A DNA stretch of 64,000 nucleotides from Carnobacterium maltaromaticum DSM 20342 (lineage in GTDB: Bacteria; Bacillota; Bacilli; Lactobacillales; Carnobacteriaceae), in contig NZ_JQMX01000001.1 in assembly GCF_000744945.1 (NCBI RefSeq), positions 2,914,001 through 2,978,000 of the forward strand. The letters run 5' to 3'. The notes under the pieces are model-generated. The model saw only the letters and a list, made by a program, of their open reading frames with translations. It did no database searches and was not told the DNA's origin. The translations under genes and the position numbers were made by a program. Each line of letters opens with the position of its first letter. The stretch's first letter is position 1. Shown piece after piece: positions 9,387 through 19,783 of the stretch.

Positions 9387-10682
9387 ATGAGTGGAATGTT
9401 AGATAATCTATTAAATAAATTTTTAAAATTTGCTAATACAAAAACCATAACAGCATTGAAAGATGGGTTTGTTTTAACGATGCCGATTACATTAGTTGGC
9501 TCACTATTTTTACTGATTGCTAATTTACCGTTTCAAAATTATGGTTCGTTTATGGCAAAAACTTTTGGAGAAAATTGGAATATTGGGTTAAACCAAGTTT
9601 CAGCGAATACTTTTGATATTTTAGCGATGGTTATTGCTATTGGTATCGGTTATGCTTATGCTACTAACGAAAAAGTTGATGGGATTTCATGTGGGATTCT
9701 TTCTTTTGTTTCCTTTTTAATTGTTTCGGCTTCTTCGACTATTACTGAGTCTAATGAAATTGTGACAGGCATTATCCCTCGTGCTTGGACAGGCGGAAAT
9801 GGTGTTATTGCAGCAATATTAGTCGGGATTTTTGTTGGGAAAATATTCTGTTTCTTTATGAAGCGCAACATCACGATTAAAATGCCTGCTGGAGTTCCAG
9901 TCGGTGTCGCCAATTCATTTGCAGCTTTAATTCCAGGTTTTGTTATTATTCTTATTTCAATGGTTGTCTATCAACTTTGCATGATGATTGCCAACTTATC
10001 CTTAACGGAATTAATCTTTAAAGTTCTACAAACGCCTATGCAAAATTTAACGGATACATGGGTAGGTGGTATTCTAATTGTGCTTTTAATGTCTGTCTTA
10101 TTCTGGGCTGGTTTGCATGGACCCAATATTATTATGGGGGTAATGGCACCGATTTTGACAGCCAACTCAATTGCCAATCAAGGCATTGTTGAATCAGGAA
10201 AAGCATTGACGATGGCCAATGGTGCTAGAGTGATGACGCCACAATTAATTGATAATTTTGTTAAATTTGGTGGCACAGGGATTACGTTAGGCTTACTGAT
10301 TGCGGCTTTATTAGCTGCAAAATCAAAACAAATGAAAGAAATCTCCAAGCTATCAATTGTACCAGGCTTCTTTAATATTAATGAACCAGTTATTTTCGGT
10401 TTACCGATTGTGTTTAATCCAATCATGTTAATTCCCTTTATTCTTGTCCCTTTGATCGGGTTAATTATTACTTACGGGGCGATTACAGTTGGTTTTTTAA
10501 CCCCTTTTAATAATGTACAAGTTCCTTGGACAACACCACCGATTATTTCTGGCTTTATTTTAGGTGGATTTAAGGGAGCTTTGATTCAAGTCATTATTTT
10601 AGTTCTTTCTGTTGTTATTTACTTCCCATTTATGAAGAAGCAAGATCAACAGAACTTACTAGCTGAAGCAGAAGAAAAGTAA
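9387..10682 (+). CDS. PTS EIIC permease, lactose/cellobiose type
   Basis: This 431-residue membrane component of a sugar phosphotransferase system has about ten hydrophobic helices. It carries the conserved family motifs GLHGPNIIMGVMAP (around residue 240) and NINEPVIFGLPIVFNP (around 335), which line the sugar site. The start at 9387 is preferred over an in-frame ATG at 9363 because AGGAGG lies just before it. Co-transcription with the GH1 phosphoglycosidase downstream says it imports and phosphorylates a beta-glucoside-like disaccharide. No EIIA or EIIB gene is nearby, so it must borrow these from elsewhere. Confidence 0.88.
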   Translation: MSGMLDNLLNKFLKFANTKTITALKDGFVLTMPITLVGSLFLLIANLPFQNYGSFMAKTFGENWNIGLNQVSANTFDILAMVIAIGIGYAYATNEKVDGISCGILSFVSFLIVSASSTITESNEIVTGIIPRAWTGGNGVIAAILVGIFVGKIFCFFMKRNITIKMPAGVPVGVANSFAALIPGFVIILISMVVYQLCMMIANLSLTELIFKVLQTPMQNLTDTWVGGILIVLLMSVLFWAGLHGPNIIMGVMAPILTANSIANQGIVESGKALTMANGARVMTPQLIDNFVKFGGTGITLGLLIAALLAAKSKQMKEISKLSIVPGFFNINEPVIFGLPIVFNPIMLIPFILVPLIGLIITYGAITVGFLTPFNNVQVPWTTPPIISGFILGGFKGALIQVIILVLSVVIYFPFMKKQDQQNLLAEAEEK

Positions 10683-10700
10683 GCAATAAAACGTAAATCT

Positions 10701-10816
10701 TAGTTCTTATAAGCCAACTTTTCGAGAAAAAGAAGGAATTTTGAGGTGACAAAAAGCGTCACATCAAATTCTCCTATTTTTCTGCAGAGCCTAACCGGTT
10801 CAACAAACTTTTTATT
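10701..10816 (+). repeat. Dispersed palindromic leader element, copy B
   Basis: This is the first of two head-to-tail copies (period 120 bases) between the EIIC and GH1 genes. The inner hairpin GTGAC/GTCAC has an AAAAAGC loop, and the outer arms AAGCC/GGTT are weaker than in other copies. It ends in AAACTTTTTATT. Confidence 0.85.
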
Positions 10817-10820
10817 AGGC

Positions 10821-12380
<1,560 letters not shown>

Positions 12381-12413
12381 AAATAGAACTAAACTACCGT
12401 TGTAAAGGAGTAT

Positions 12414-12441
12414 TTGTTTCAACTAAAGAGTATGGTAAAAT
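12414..12441 (+). promoter_or_regulatory. Likely promoter of the GntR regulator gene
   Basis: TTGTTT and TAAAAT are spaced by 16 bases, ending about 30 bases before the ATG at 12472. This gives the regulator its own transcription start. Confidence 0.45.
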
Positions 12442-12471
12442 GAAAGCAATGATAAAAAAGGATGCGTTAAA

Positions 12472-13185
12472 ATGAAGTATGAAGCTTTTGTGGAATTGCT
12501 TGAACAGGATATAAATAATGGACGATACGATCAAGATGGCAAATTACCTTCTGAGGATGTGCTGATTGAATCCTATCAAGTAACACGCTACACGTTGCGT
12601 AAAGCCATTGCTTTTTTAGTTGAACGAGGACAGCTATATCAAGTTCAAGGTAGCGGTATTTATTTAAGGCGCAGAGCCAAAAAAGGCTATTTTAATTTAG
12701 ATGATACCCAAGGCATTACGTCAGAGTCCCGTGGTATCAATCAAAATGTTGAAACTAAAGTTGTCAGTTTAGAAGAAATTCAATTTAAAGATGCAGCCTT
12801 TGTGCCAGAAGGTTTGTCACTGTCACCTGAAACGATTCTTTATTTTGTTAAACGATTGCGTTTGTTAGACGGCAAACCTTTTGTAGTGGAGCATTCCTAT
12901 TATATTAAAAGTTTAGTTCCATATTTAAATCATGAAATTGTGGAGCAATCTATTTTCCATTACTTAAAAGAAGTCGTTAAGCTGAAATTTGGCTTTGCAG
13001 ATAAAATTATTCGAACAGAAAAATTAACTCAAGAAGTAGCGACATTACTAGAATTAAAAAAAGATGATCCGACTTTAGTGATTATTGATGAAGCGTATCT
13101 TTCCAATGGCGCTCTTTTCAATTATTCAAAGCTCTATTATCATTATGAAAATTCTGAATTTTTTATGCATGCTACGATGAAATAA
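12472..13185 (+). CDS. GntR/HutC-family regulator with UTRA domain
   Basis: This 237-residue DNA-binding repressor has an N-terminal winged helix (residues 1-70, with LPSEDVLIESYQVTRYTLRKA containing the recognition helix) and a C-terminal UTRA effector domain (80-235). Such proteins usually sense a sugar phosphate made by their operon. It directly follows the EIIC-GH1 operon and probably controls it, perhaps through the palindrome at 9342-9353 (inference). A GH84 gene follows after a terminator. Confidence 0.85.
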   Translation: MKYEAFVELLEQDINNGRYDQDGKLPSEDVLIESYQVTRYTLRKAIAFLVERGQLYQVQGSGIYLRRRAKKGYFNLDDTQGITSESRGINQNVETKVVSLEEIQFKDAAFVPEGLSLSPETILYFVKRLRLLDGKPFVVEHSYYIKSLVPYLNHEIVEQSIFHYLKEVVKLKFGFADKIIRTEKLTQEVATLLELKKDDPTLVIIDEAYLSNGALFNYSKLYYHYENSEFFMHATMK

Positions 13186-13190
13186 CTTAG

Positions 13191-13233
13191 AAAAGCTGGA
13201 ACCGACTTTCGATTAGTTGGTTTCAGCTTTTTT
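13191..13233 (+). terminator. Rho-independent terminator after gntR gene
   Basis: AAAGCTGGAACCGACT pairs with AGTTGGTTTCAGCTTT and is followed by T residues. Confidence 0.85.
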
Positions 13234-13276
13234 GAATGAAAATTGACTATAGTTTGTACATAGATTCGTTTAACTT

Positions 13277-13335
13277 TTCCCTAGCTAGGGAATCAGAGAG
13301 TATAGTATGATAAAGGTGGAAAGAAAGCGTTTACT
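13277..13335 (+). promoter_or_regulatory. Palindromic operator, -10 region and cre-like site ahead of GH84
   Basis: TTCCCTAGCTAGGGAA (13277-13292) is a perfect 16-base palindrome. It is followed by overlapping -10 candidates TATAGT and TATGAT (13301-13311). Downstream lies AGAAAGCGTTTACT (13322-13335), which fits the CcpA cre consensus at 12 of 14 positions, with only the end bases off. A nearly identical cre-like site precedes the GH18 gene at 63712. Confidence 0.6.
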
Positions 13336-13340
13336 AGGAG

Positions 13341-13363
13341 GCCGACTCAACGAGCTTTTTATT
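13341..13363 (+). repeat. Half copy of the dispersed palindromic element
   Basis: Only the right end (GACTCAACGAGCTTTTTATT) is present. It matches the right end of copy A and sits 27 bases before the GH84 start, again just ahead of AAAGGAGG. The left two thirds are missing. Confidence 0.55.
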
Positions 13364-13390
13364 AAATAGAATAAAGGAGGAGAAAATAAA

Positions 13391-15040
13391 ATGAATTCAG
13401 TCTTTAAACGATTGAAAAATTATCAAGAAGTCTATTACTTAGGAGAGAATAGTGTTTTCCAAAAATCAAAAATAAAAGGTAAATTTCATAGTCAATACAC
13501 TCGCTACGGACAACCGAATGAGGTTGCAGGAGGCGGCTTTGCTAAGAGAGAGTTGTTGGAATTGTTACCATCAGATACAGTAGAGCAAACGGATATAGCT
13601 ATTACACATCGCTATGATCGCAACTTAAAAAAAGATGCTTTTCACTTAGTTATAACGAAAGGAACCGGGGTTGAGTTAACAGCTAGTAATGAACGAGGAC
13701 TTAAATACGGTATGGAAGCTTTAGAAAAAGCTATTTACTCAAGTAATCAACAAGTCGTTGTGCCAGAGTTGACGATACATCATGAGCCTAGTTTTCCGAT
13801 TCGTGGGGTTATTGAAGGGTTTTATGGAATTCCGTGGACTCATGATAGTCGGTTAGATTGTATTCATTTCCTAGGAAAGCATCAGATGAATACCTACATG
13901 TATGCACCAAAAGACGATGAACTCCAAAGGAAATTATGGCGTGAAAAATACCCAGCAGAAAAAATAGAAGATTTTGAAGAACTTTTAGTAGCCAGCCAAA
14001 ATGCATTGGTGGATTTTTATTATATGATTAGTCCTGGGAATGATATTGTGTATACCAAAGAAGATGAAGTAGGGGTCTTACAACAAAAATTAAAGCAAAT
14101 GATTGAAATTGGAGTCAGCCATTTTGGTTTATTGCTAGACGATATTGATTATTATTTAAAAGGGGAAGCCAAGCAAAAATTTGGCACACCAGGTTTAGCT
14201 CATGCGTATCTAATCAAACAAAGTTATAGCTATTTAAAAAACGAGTTAGCTCATTGTCAGTTAGTCATTTGCCCAACCGAGTATGATACACGCTATGATT
14301 CTGTTTATTTACATGAACTATCAGATAATCTGCCCCCAGAGGTTCAGATATTTTGGACAGGTCCAGAAACACTAGCTCATGAAATACCAACTAGTGATAT
14401 AGCAAAAATGTCAGAAATCTTTCATCATCCAACTATCATTTGGGATAATACGCCAGTTAATGACTTTGAAGATGACAAAGAACGTCTATTTTTATCTCCT
14501 TACTACAATCGTTCGTACCGTTTAAATCAGTTTGGTGTAGTTGGAATTGTTGCGAATCCAATGTCTCAATGGGAGCTTTCTAAATTAACTATTGGCAATA
14601 TGGCGCAATTTATGTGGAATGCGCCAGGTTTTGATTTAACAACTTCATGGCAAGAAACGTTAGCAGATTATGCAGGTAGTGAGTATGTAGAAAGCTTGGA
14701 AGTATTCACTAGTCATAATGAAAATAAGAGAATGATTCAGCCCTTACCTCTAGAGTTGAAAAAGGCCTTAGAAATGCGTGACAAAAACTATCTCAATCAA
14801 AGTTTAACTGGATTAAATCAAGCTGTTGAAAAATTAAAAACACTCCCAAATAAGACTTTTCAAAAAGAAATTGCGCCATGGTTTAAACGTATGGAACAAG
14901 ATTATCAATTATGGCAAGCCATTTTAGCAGAAGATCACGAACTAGTCAGAAAATTAGGAACTGAATTAAAAGGCGCAAAGGTTCGAATTGGAACGAATCT
15001 ACCGTTAACCGCAGCTTTACTGTGGGGGTTAGTAGACTAA
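13391..15040 (+). CDS. GH84 beta-N-acetylglucosaminidase, cytoplasmic
   Basis: This 549-residue glycosidase removes terminal beta-linked N-acetylglucosamine (family knowledge: substrate-assisted mechanism through the acetamido group). An N-terminal GH20b-like domain (residues ~1-135) precedes the barrel, which opens with RGVIEGFYGIPWTHDSRLD. The catalytic aspartate pair is D250-D251 in LLLDDID, and the MNTYMYAPKDDE segment lines the substrate pocket. There is no signal peptide, whereas many bacterial GH84 enzymes are secreted. This points to action on imported GlcNAc-containing fragments. The start follows AAAGGAGGAG. It may act with the mannosidases and the secreted GH18 enzyme in N-glycan breakdown. 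Confidence 0.9.
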   Translation: MNSVFKRLKNYQEVYYLGENSVFQKSKIKGKFHSQYTRYGQPNEVAGGGFAKRELLELLPSDTVEQTDIAITHRYDRNLKKDAFHLVITKGTGVELTASNERGLKYGMEALEKAIYSSNQQVVVPELTIHHEPSFPIRGVIEGFYGIPWTHDSRLDCIHFLGKHQMNTYMYAPKDDELQRKLWREKYPAEKIEDFEELLVASQNALVDFYYMISPGNDIVYTKEDEVGVLQQKLKQMIEIGVSHFGLLLDDIDYYLKGEAKQKFGTPGLAHAYLIKQSYSYLKNELAHCQLVICPTEYDTRYDSVYLHELSDNLPPEVQIFWTGPETLAHEIPTSDIAKMSEIFHHPTIIWDNTPVNDFEDDKERLFLSPYYNRSYRLNQFGVVGIVANPMSQWELSKLTIGNMAQFMWNAPGFDLTTSWQETLADYAGSEYVESLEVFTSHNENKRMIQPLPLELKKALEMRDKNYLNQSLTGLNQAVEKLKTLPNKTFQKEIAPWFKRMEQDYQLWQAILAEDHELVRKLGTELKGAKVRIGTNLPLTAALLWGLVD

Positions 15041-15117
15041 AATATTTTTTTAGTAAGATTGTATAGATTAATTTAATCTTTTAAATGAAAGTTAAGTATA
15101 TTCTATTTTTAACTACT

Positions 15118-15147
15118 AAACCAGTTCTGTGTGGAACTGGTTTTTTC
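15118..15147 (+). terminator. Rho-independent terminator after GH84
   Basis: AACCAGTTC pairs with GGAACTGGTT, followed by six T residues. Confidence 0.85.
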
Positions 15148-15399
15148 TTCTATTCCCCTTTTAGGATATCTTCATAAGAGAAATTTTGTAACAAGTCTCT
15201 TGTAGATTAAACAAATATAATATCCAAATGGCTTGTGTGAGTTTGGCGATAGGTTATGCTTAAGAATAAAGTGAATAATAAAAATATAAAATAAATGTAT
15301 TGAACTATTTATTCTGACCTTTATTTATATAATAGTGAGAATTAAAAAACTTGGAAAGAGTCATTGAGTACGAAAATTTCCAAGTCCAGTTTTAAACTT
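15148..15399. other. AT-rich gap, nothing recognised
   Basis: This is intergenic sequence between the GH84 terminator and the end of a minus-strand gene. No reading frame with a ribosome-binding site, RNA gene or clear hairpin is seen. Confidence 0.4.
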
Positions 15400-15756
15400 T
15401 TACCAAAAACGGTAATTTTGAGAAAATTTATGTTCCAGAGTAAACCAAGTTGAACGACTAGTTGTTCCAAGGTGAGTATATCCATTTTCTGCATACCCAT
15501 TACGGACGCTGATATTTCCATACTCATATCCGTGAAGGCTAAGAGCCCAGTTTCCTGTTGCTCTTGTTTGATATTGGTGGAAATATTTCACTACCCAACC
15601 TATATATGCCCTAGGTTTAACACTAGCTTGTGTATTTCCAATTTCATTTGTACTGACTCGTGTCCTCTCAATTTCATTTGCACTAACTGGAGAACTTAGA
15701 AAGCTGAATCCAAACAATGTGATTAAAGTAATAGATAAAATTAGTTTCTTTTTCAT
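15400..15756 (-). CDS. Small secreted protein, unknown (possible bacteriocin or toxin)
   Basis: The product has 118 residues. A signal peptide (MKKKLILSITLITLFGFSF, then a cleavage region ending VSANE near residue 27) is followed by a spacer and a ~70-residue domain rich in Tyr, Trp, Gly and His. That domain contains two aromatic clusters (NWALSLHGYEYG and STWFTLEHKF). The start at 15756 is chosen because AAAGGG lies nine bases ahead; an ATG three codons earlier has no spacing. It is divergent from an ABC transporter pair. This layout suggests a secreted peptide with its exporter or immunity pump, but no known bacteriocin family is recognised. Confidence 0.6.
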   Translation of the reverse strand: MKKKLILSITLITLFGFSFLSSPVSANEIERTRVSTNEIGNTQASVKPRAYIGWVVKYFHQYQTRATGNWALSLHGYEYGNISVRNGYAENGYTHLGTTSRSTWFTLEHKFSQNYRFW

Positions 15757-15797
15757 AATAAACATCCCTTTTTTATTTTATTTATATAACTATTAAA

Positions 15798-15861
15798 ATT
15801 ATAACGTGCATCAGTTTAAAATGAAAGCCTTTTTTTAACTAAATTTTAATGCTATTATAAT
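15798..15861. promoter_or_regulatory. Divergent promoters, secreted protein and ABC transporter
   Basis: On the plus strand TATAAT (15856-15861) lies with TTTTAA 17 bases upstream. On the minus strand TATAAT (complement of 15798-15803) lies with TTTCAT 17 bases away. The two genes therefore start back to back and may share control. Confidence 0.55.
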
Positions 15862-15905
15862 CTAAGGGGTCAGAATTTAATGTAACGGGAAAAGGAGGGC
15901 TAGTT

Positions 15906-16595
15906 TTGAAAGAACGAATCATTATTGAAGATTTATCATTAAGTATAAAAAAAGAAAATTTAATACAGAATCTTTCTTTAAAATTAAAAGAAGGGACAAT
16001 TACCTGTATTGTTGCACCAAATGGAACAGGAAAGACAACATTTTTTAAATTGATAGCGAATGTTTTACCGATGAAAAATGGAAATATAACTATTAATTCA
16101 AAATCTTTTGAAAACAGGGTGGAATTTAATCGAGGTTTGTTTTTTTTAGAAAATGCCGAACAATTGTTTCAAAATTTAACTGCATATGAAAATTTGAAAT
16201 TTATTTCAAAGTTATGGAATGATCAAAGTGACATAAATAAAATAGTAGATTTTGTAGGGATTACAAAATATAAAGATAAAAAATTGAAATTTTTGTCTCT
16301 AGGTATGAAGCAGAAAGTTTTGATAGCGGCTTCTATAGCAAGTGGAGCTGATTTTATTATATTTGATGAACCTTTGAATGGTTTGGATATAGAGAATATA
16401 GAAAATATATCGAATATTTTTTTAGAACTAAAAAAAGAAGGAAAAACGCTATTATTATCTTCACATAATATTTTTGAAACAAGTAAAATATGTGATAATA
16501 TATTTTTTTTAGTTGAAGGTTCACTTAAAGAGGCATCATTAGATTACGAAATATTAAAAGAGCAATATAATAGTGCTTTTAAAGTTAGGAGGTAA
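15906..16595 (+). CDS. ABC transporter ATP-binding protein
   Basis: This 229-residue ATPase has Walker A APNGTGKTT near residue 40, signature FLSLGMKQK near 134, Walker B DFIIFDEPLNGLD near 155 and H-loop SSHN near 186. The start is a TTG at 15906, preceded at good spacing by AAGGAGGG. Three bases separate it from the permease gene that follows. It is shorter and more AT-rich than the ATPase at 5170 and belongs to a different subgroup. Since its permease gene is split by an IS, the transporter is probably dead unless another permease substitutes. Confidence 0.85.
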   Translation: MKERIIIEDLSLSIKKENLIQNLSLKLKEGTITCIVAPNGTGKTTFFKLIANVLPMKNGNITINSKSFENRVEFNRGLFFLENAEQLFQNLTAYENLKFISKLWNDQSDINKIVDFVGITKYKDKKLKFLSLGMKQKVLIAASIASGADFIIFDEPLNGLDIENIENISNIFLELKKEGKTLLLSSHNIFETSKICDNIFFLVEGSLKEASLDYEILKEQYNSAFKVRR

Positions 16596-17114
16596 TATAT
16601 GTTAAAATTTGAATTATTAAAAATTTATAGAGAAAAAACAATTTATATCTTGTCTGCTGTATTAGCTTTAGTAATTTTTGCTCCATTTCTGATAGGAAAT
16701 TCTCAGTTAGATATTTTAGAGTACTATGAAAATAATTATCAAGCAAATATTACAACCATTGAAGATATTAAAGATGATCCAACAGCAGCAGGGACTATAA
16801 AGGATATAAAAGAAGTTAATGGTTATCTTGGAGAAATGATTAAAGCAATAAAAAATGGAAATGATAAAGAAAATGTAAACAGTGAATTAAAATACGAAAA
16901 TAAAAATTTAGAAGATATGACAGCTGGAAAATTAGATGCTGGTCCTTTAGTAGATCAAAAAGCTAAAGTTGTGATACTGCAATATTTGAATGATAAAAAT
17001 ATTAAAAAAATAAGTAATAATGTTAAAGACATAGGAAGTATTAATTATTTGAGCATGATATTTTCAACACCACAGATTGTATTAATAATTTTGATTTTAA
17101 TTAGTTTTCATATA

Positions 17115-18792
17115 CCTGAATAATTCATAGCTTTAATTCTTTGGTACATTTTATTGAAATATGTATCACTAATATCCCTATCAACTGATTTTGACTAAAA
17201 AGTTACTTCAAACATTCACTGTTCAAAAATATTGAGGAATAAATTTTGGGTGTAAGGCATTTTGAGCATACTTCTCCCTGGATAACTTCCCAGTAAAAAA
17301 ATCGTTAGATTGTTGGATTAGATCCATTGACTGGCTCGCCTCAGGCGAGCAAAGACCCTGTAGAATTCATTCTGATACACATGATAACTAGATAATTTGA
17401 GATAGACTCGTCTACCCGTTTGGACTAATTTCCCAGCAACTTTCAGAAACTTCAATCGAATAGAATGAATGGTCATTCCCTTTTGGACTTCCTCAAAGCC
17501 AATCGTTCTTAAGAAGTTGACTAAGTTGTAAGCTATCAAGCTGAGCATCATTCGGACATGATTCTCCAAAAAGCGAGGACTGTCTGTCTTGTCAAAGTAA
17601 AAGCCAGCTTTCGCTTCTTTAATGAAGTTCTCCATTGTGCCACGTTTGGCATAGAGAGAAAAGATGGTATCAGGAGAAACATTTTCTGATAGATTCGTCA
17701 CGATAAACTCATGTCGAAAGAGTAGTTCGCCCGCTTCACGTGTTGAGCGTATACACACGCGACGACTTTGTGACCAGGATTGTGCTTGATAAGTGGTGGA
17801 GAAGTACTGAACTTCTCGTTCTTCCCACTTTTGATTATCGCCATAAAGTACTGATTTCTCAGCTATTTGACCTAGTCTACGATTATTCTTCAGTCGAATA
17901 ACATAATGACTCTTTTTTGATTCACACGAATCATACACACCAGGTGTAGCGAACCCGCTGTCTCCACGAACCAAGATGTCAGTGTTTGGTAGAGAGTGAT
18001 TATAGTGCTCTAATAAAGGTGTGAGAAACTCCTTTACGCCTTTTGATGTATATTGATTTCCTGAACGTAGTTCAGCTTTTAAGAAGTCACCAGTCAATCC
18101 GTCAAAAGCTACCAATGGATGATAACCATAGGTTTGGTAGTGGGTATTATAATCCGTTTGTTCTTGGTGACCAAATGTATCTGAATGGGTCGAATCTAAA
18201 TCAATGATTAATTCCGTATCATTACGGATGAGGCGTGCTTTATCAATAAGTTCTTGGTTCAAAGCTTGAAGTTCATGGATATTCTCCTCAGATAGTCGAT
18301 CTAAAAATCGAGAAAGTGAAGATTGAGAAGCGAGTTCTTTCCTATCTAAAACAGCTTTAAACACAGGATCTTGTCTCAGGAGATTAGCTGCAGAATCAGC
18401 TGAGTAACCAGCAATTAATTGCATAATGAACTGCTCAAGTATGGATAAGTTGTCATGAGTAAAATATGCTCGTTCGTCTTCAATGTGAATGTGTTGCTTA
18501 GCCAGTTCAGAAAAACCGAAGGTGTTCATCAGCTCTTTCACTAGGACGAGACCCGAATCACTCGATAATTGACCACCTGTATGAGAAATAGTGATATTTG
18601 AATTGAATTTTACTTGGTTTTTGTGTAAGCTAGTCATTAGAAGAACTCCTTTCTTTTGGTTGGTTTAGTCACTTTAACCATAGCAGAAAGGGGTTCTTTT
18701 TTCATCACTTAACGGGTGAAGATGAAAAAGTAATTGTAAGCTGCCGTGAGGCAGTTTCACATGGTTTTAATTAAAAGTATGAATTATTCAGG
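17115..18792 (-). mobile_element. IS1380-family insertion sequence, copy 1 (IS1678-like)
   Basis: The element is 1678 bases long with perfect 15-base terminal inverted repeats (CCTGAATAATTCATA) and is flanked by the direct repeat ATATA. It carries one transposase gene on the minus strand. It appears identical over its whole length to the copy at 33944-35621. The IS1678 name is suggested by family resemblance only; the IS1380 family assignment rests on the transposase. Confidence 0.93.
17318..18637 (-). CDS. IS1380-family transposase
   Basis: This 439-residue DDE-type transposase moves the surrounding element. The N-terminus (SNITISHTGGQLSSDSGLVL) and the segments LIIDLDSTHSDTFGHQ, LVRGDSGFATP and GTMENFIKEAKAGF are characteristic of the IS1380 family. 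They carry the likely catalytic aspartates and glutamate. The product is identical to that of the second copy. It opposes the interrupted permease gene in direction. The start has AAGGAG upstream at suitable spacing. Confidence 0.93.
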   Translation of the reverse strand: MTSLHKNQVKFNSNITISHTGGQLSSDSGLVLVKELMNTFGFSELAKQHIHIEDERAYFTHDNLSILEQFIMQLIAGYSADSAANLLRQDPVFKAVLDRKELASQSSLSRFLDRLSEENIHELQALNQELIDKARLIRNDTELIIDLDSTHSDTFGHQEQTDYNTHYQTYGYHPLVAFDGLTGDFLKAELRSGNQYTSKGVKEFLTPLLEHYNHSLPNTDILVRGDSGFATPGVYDSCESKKSHYVIRLKNNRRLGQIAEKSVLYGDNQKWEEREVQYFSTTYQAQSWSQSRRVCIRSTREAGELLFRHEFIVTNLSENVSPDTIFSLYAKRGTMENFIKEAKAGFYFDKTDSPRFLENHVRMMLSLIAYNLVNFLRTIGFEEVQKGMTIHSIRLKFLKVAGKLVQTGRRVYLKLSSYHVYQNEFYRVFARLRRASQWI

Positions 18793-19418
18793 ATATAGTT
18801 TACATCTTTAATCTTGATTACAGAAAAAATAATTTCATGGTCTATAACAGTTCTCCTAAATCATATTTACAAATTTTTTTCACTAAATTTTCAGCGAATA
18901 TGCTGTCAGTAATAGTGAATATGGCTAGTGTTTTTACACTTGTACTTTCTATTGTAGGAGTGAAAAATGGACTAGGTGCAAGCCGATATCCAATCGCAAC
19001 TATACAAAATAATAGTGATGTTAGTATTATTTCTACTAGTGATTTTTTACTTAAAGTTTTTACCTTTCTTTTTTTGTTTTTAATTTTCATTGGGTTGCTA
19101 GCTCTTTTTGTATCATTATTGTCAAGCAATTTAATATTAAATATTTCTTTAATAATTCTTCCGTTGATATTAGGACAGTATGATTTATTGAATACTTTTT
19201 TAAGTGAGAATGTAAAACCTTTCATAATTTTAAGTTATATTGATATATCTCTTATTATAATGGGAGGAAATGGATTTTACCCAATTACTAATCCTTCTAT
19301 TACTTTTAACAATGGAATTTTACTACTATCTTTGAGTGTTGGACTTTTGTTAATAGTATTATTTTATCTTCTTAGTAATTTTCCCAAAAAATTAATTTAT
19401 ATGAAGTTTTTGAAATGA

Positions 19419-19783
19419 TGTTTCAGGTTTTATTTAAAAAGCATTTATAATAGCAGAATTGAATTATAAATTTAATAAGGTTCTGTAATTTCTCAAGTGT
19501 ACTCTTTTATTTAATGATGCTCAAGAAGAAGTGTATAAATCTATTTATGAAATCATAGGATTGAGTGGAACTGTAGTAAGTGATATGAAGTTATACAAGG
19601 TATTCAATTATATGTACTAGAAGAATTATTAATAGTACGAAGGATAATTTAAGAGGGGTAGATAAATATCTCTCGATAGAAACAAATAATAGGATCAACT
19701 ATGTGAATACATAGATTGATCCTATTTTTATTTAGACCTATTTGAAGATAAAAACACGCGATATAAATGTATGGAAGCAATAT
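19419..19783. other. Gap with possible decayed reading frame
   Basis: A 39-codon open stretch (19501-19620, ending FNYMY) has no start codon or ribosome-binding site and could be a gene remnant. Nothing else is recognised apart from the hairpin at 19688. Confidence 0.25.
19688..19732. terminator. Terminator between permease remnant and regulator gene
   Basis: AATAGGATCAA-CTATGT pairs with ACATAG-TTGATCCTATT, followed by T residues. The flanks allow use from both strands, and the regulator gene ends 52 bases further on. Confidence 0.8.

Larger units (their letters stand above)
16599..19418 (+). pseudogene. ABC-2 type permease split by IS1380-family element
   Basis: The gene runs from ATG 16599 to 17114, is interrupted by the IS at 17115-18792, and resumes after the 5-base target duplication (18793-18797) at 18798 to stop at 19418. 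Removing the IS and one ATATA copy joins codon 172 (ATA) to GTT in the same frame. This gives an intact 378-residue permease with an N-terminal helix, a polar loop (~40-145) and several C-terminal helices. The two halves carry no other damage, so the insertion is recent. The upstream part now ends three codons into the IS. The ATP-binding partner is encoded immediately upstream. Confidence 0.9.

Noticed and set aside
15400..15756. Firm assignment as a lactococcin 972-family bacteriocin
   Set aside because: The mature part lacks that family's repeated Trp/Tyr-Gly signature, and the expected large multi-helix immunity protein is absent.
19501..19620. 39-codon open stretch after the split permease
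   Set aside because: It has no start codon, no ribosome-binding site and no recognisable product; mentioned only as a possible remnant.
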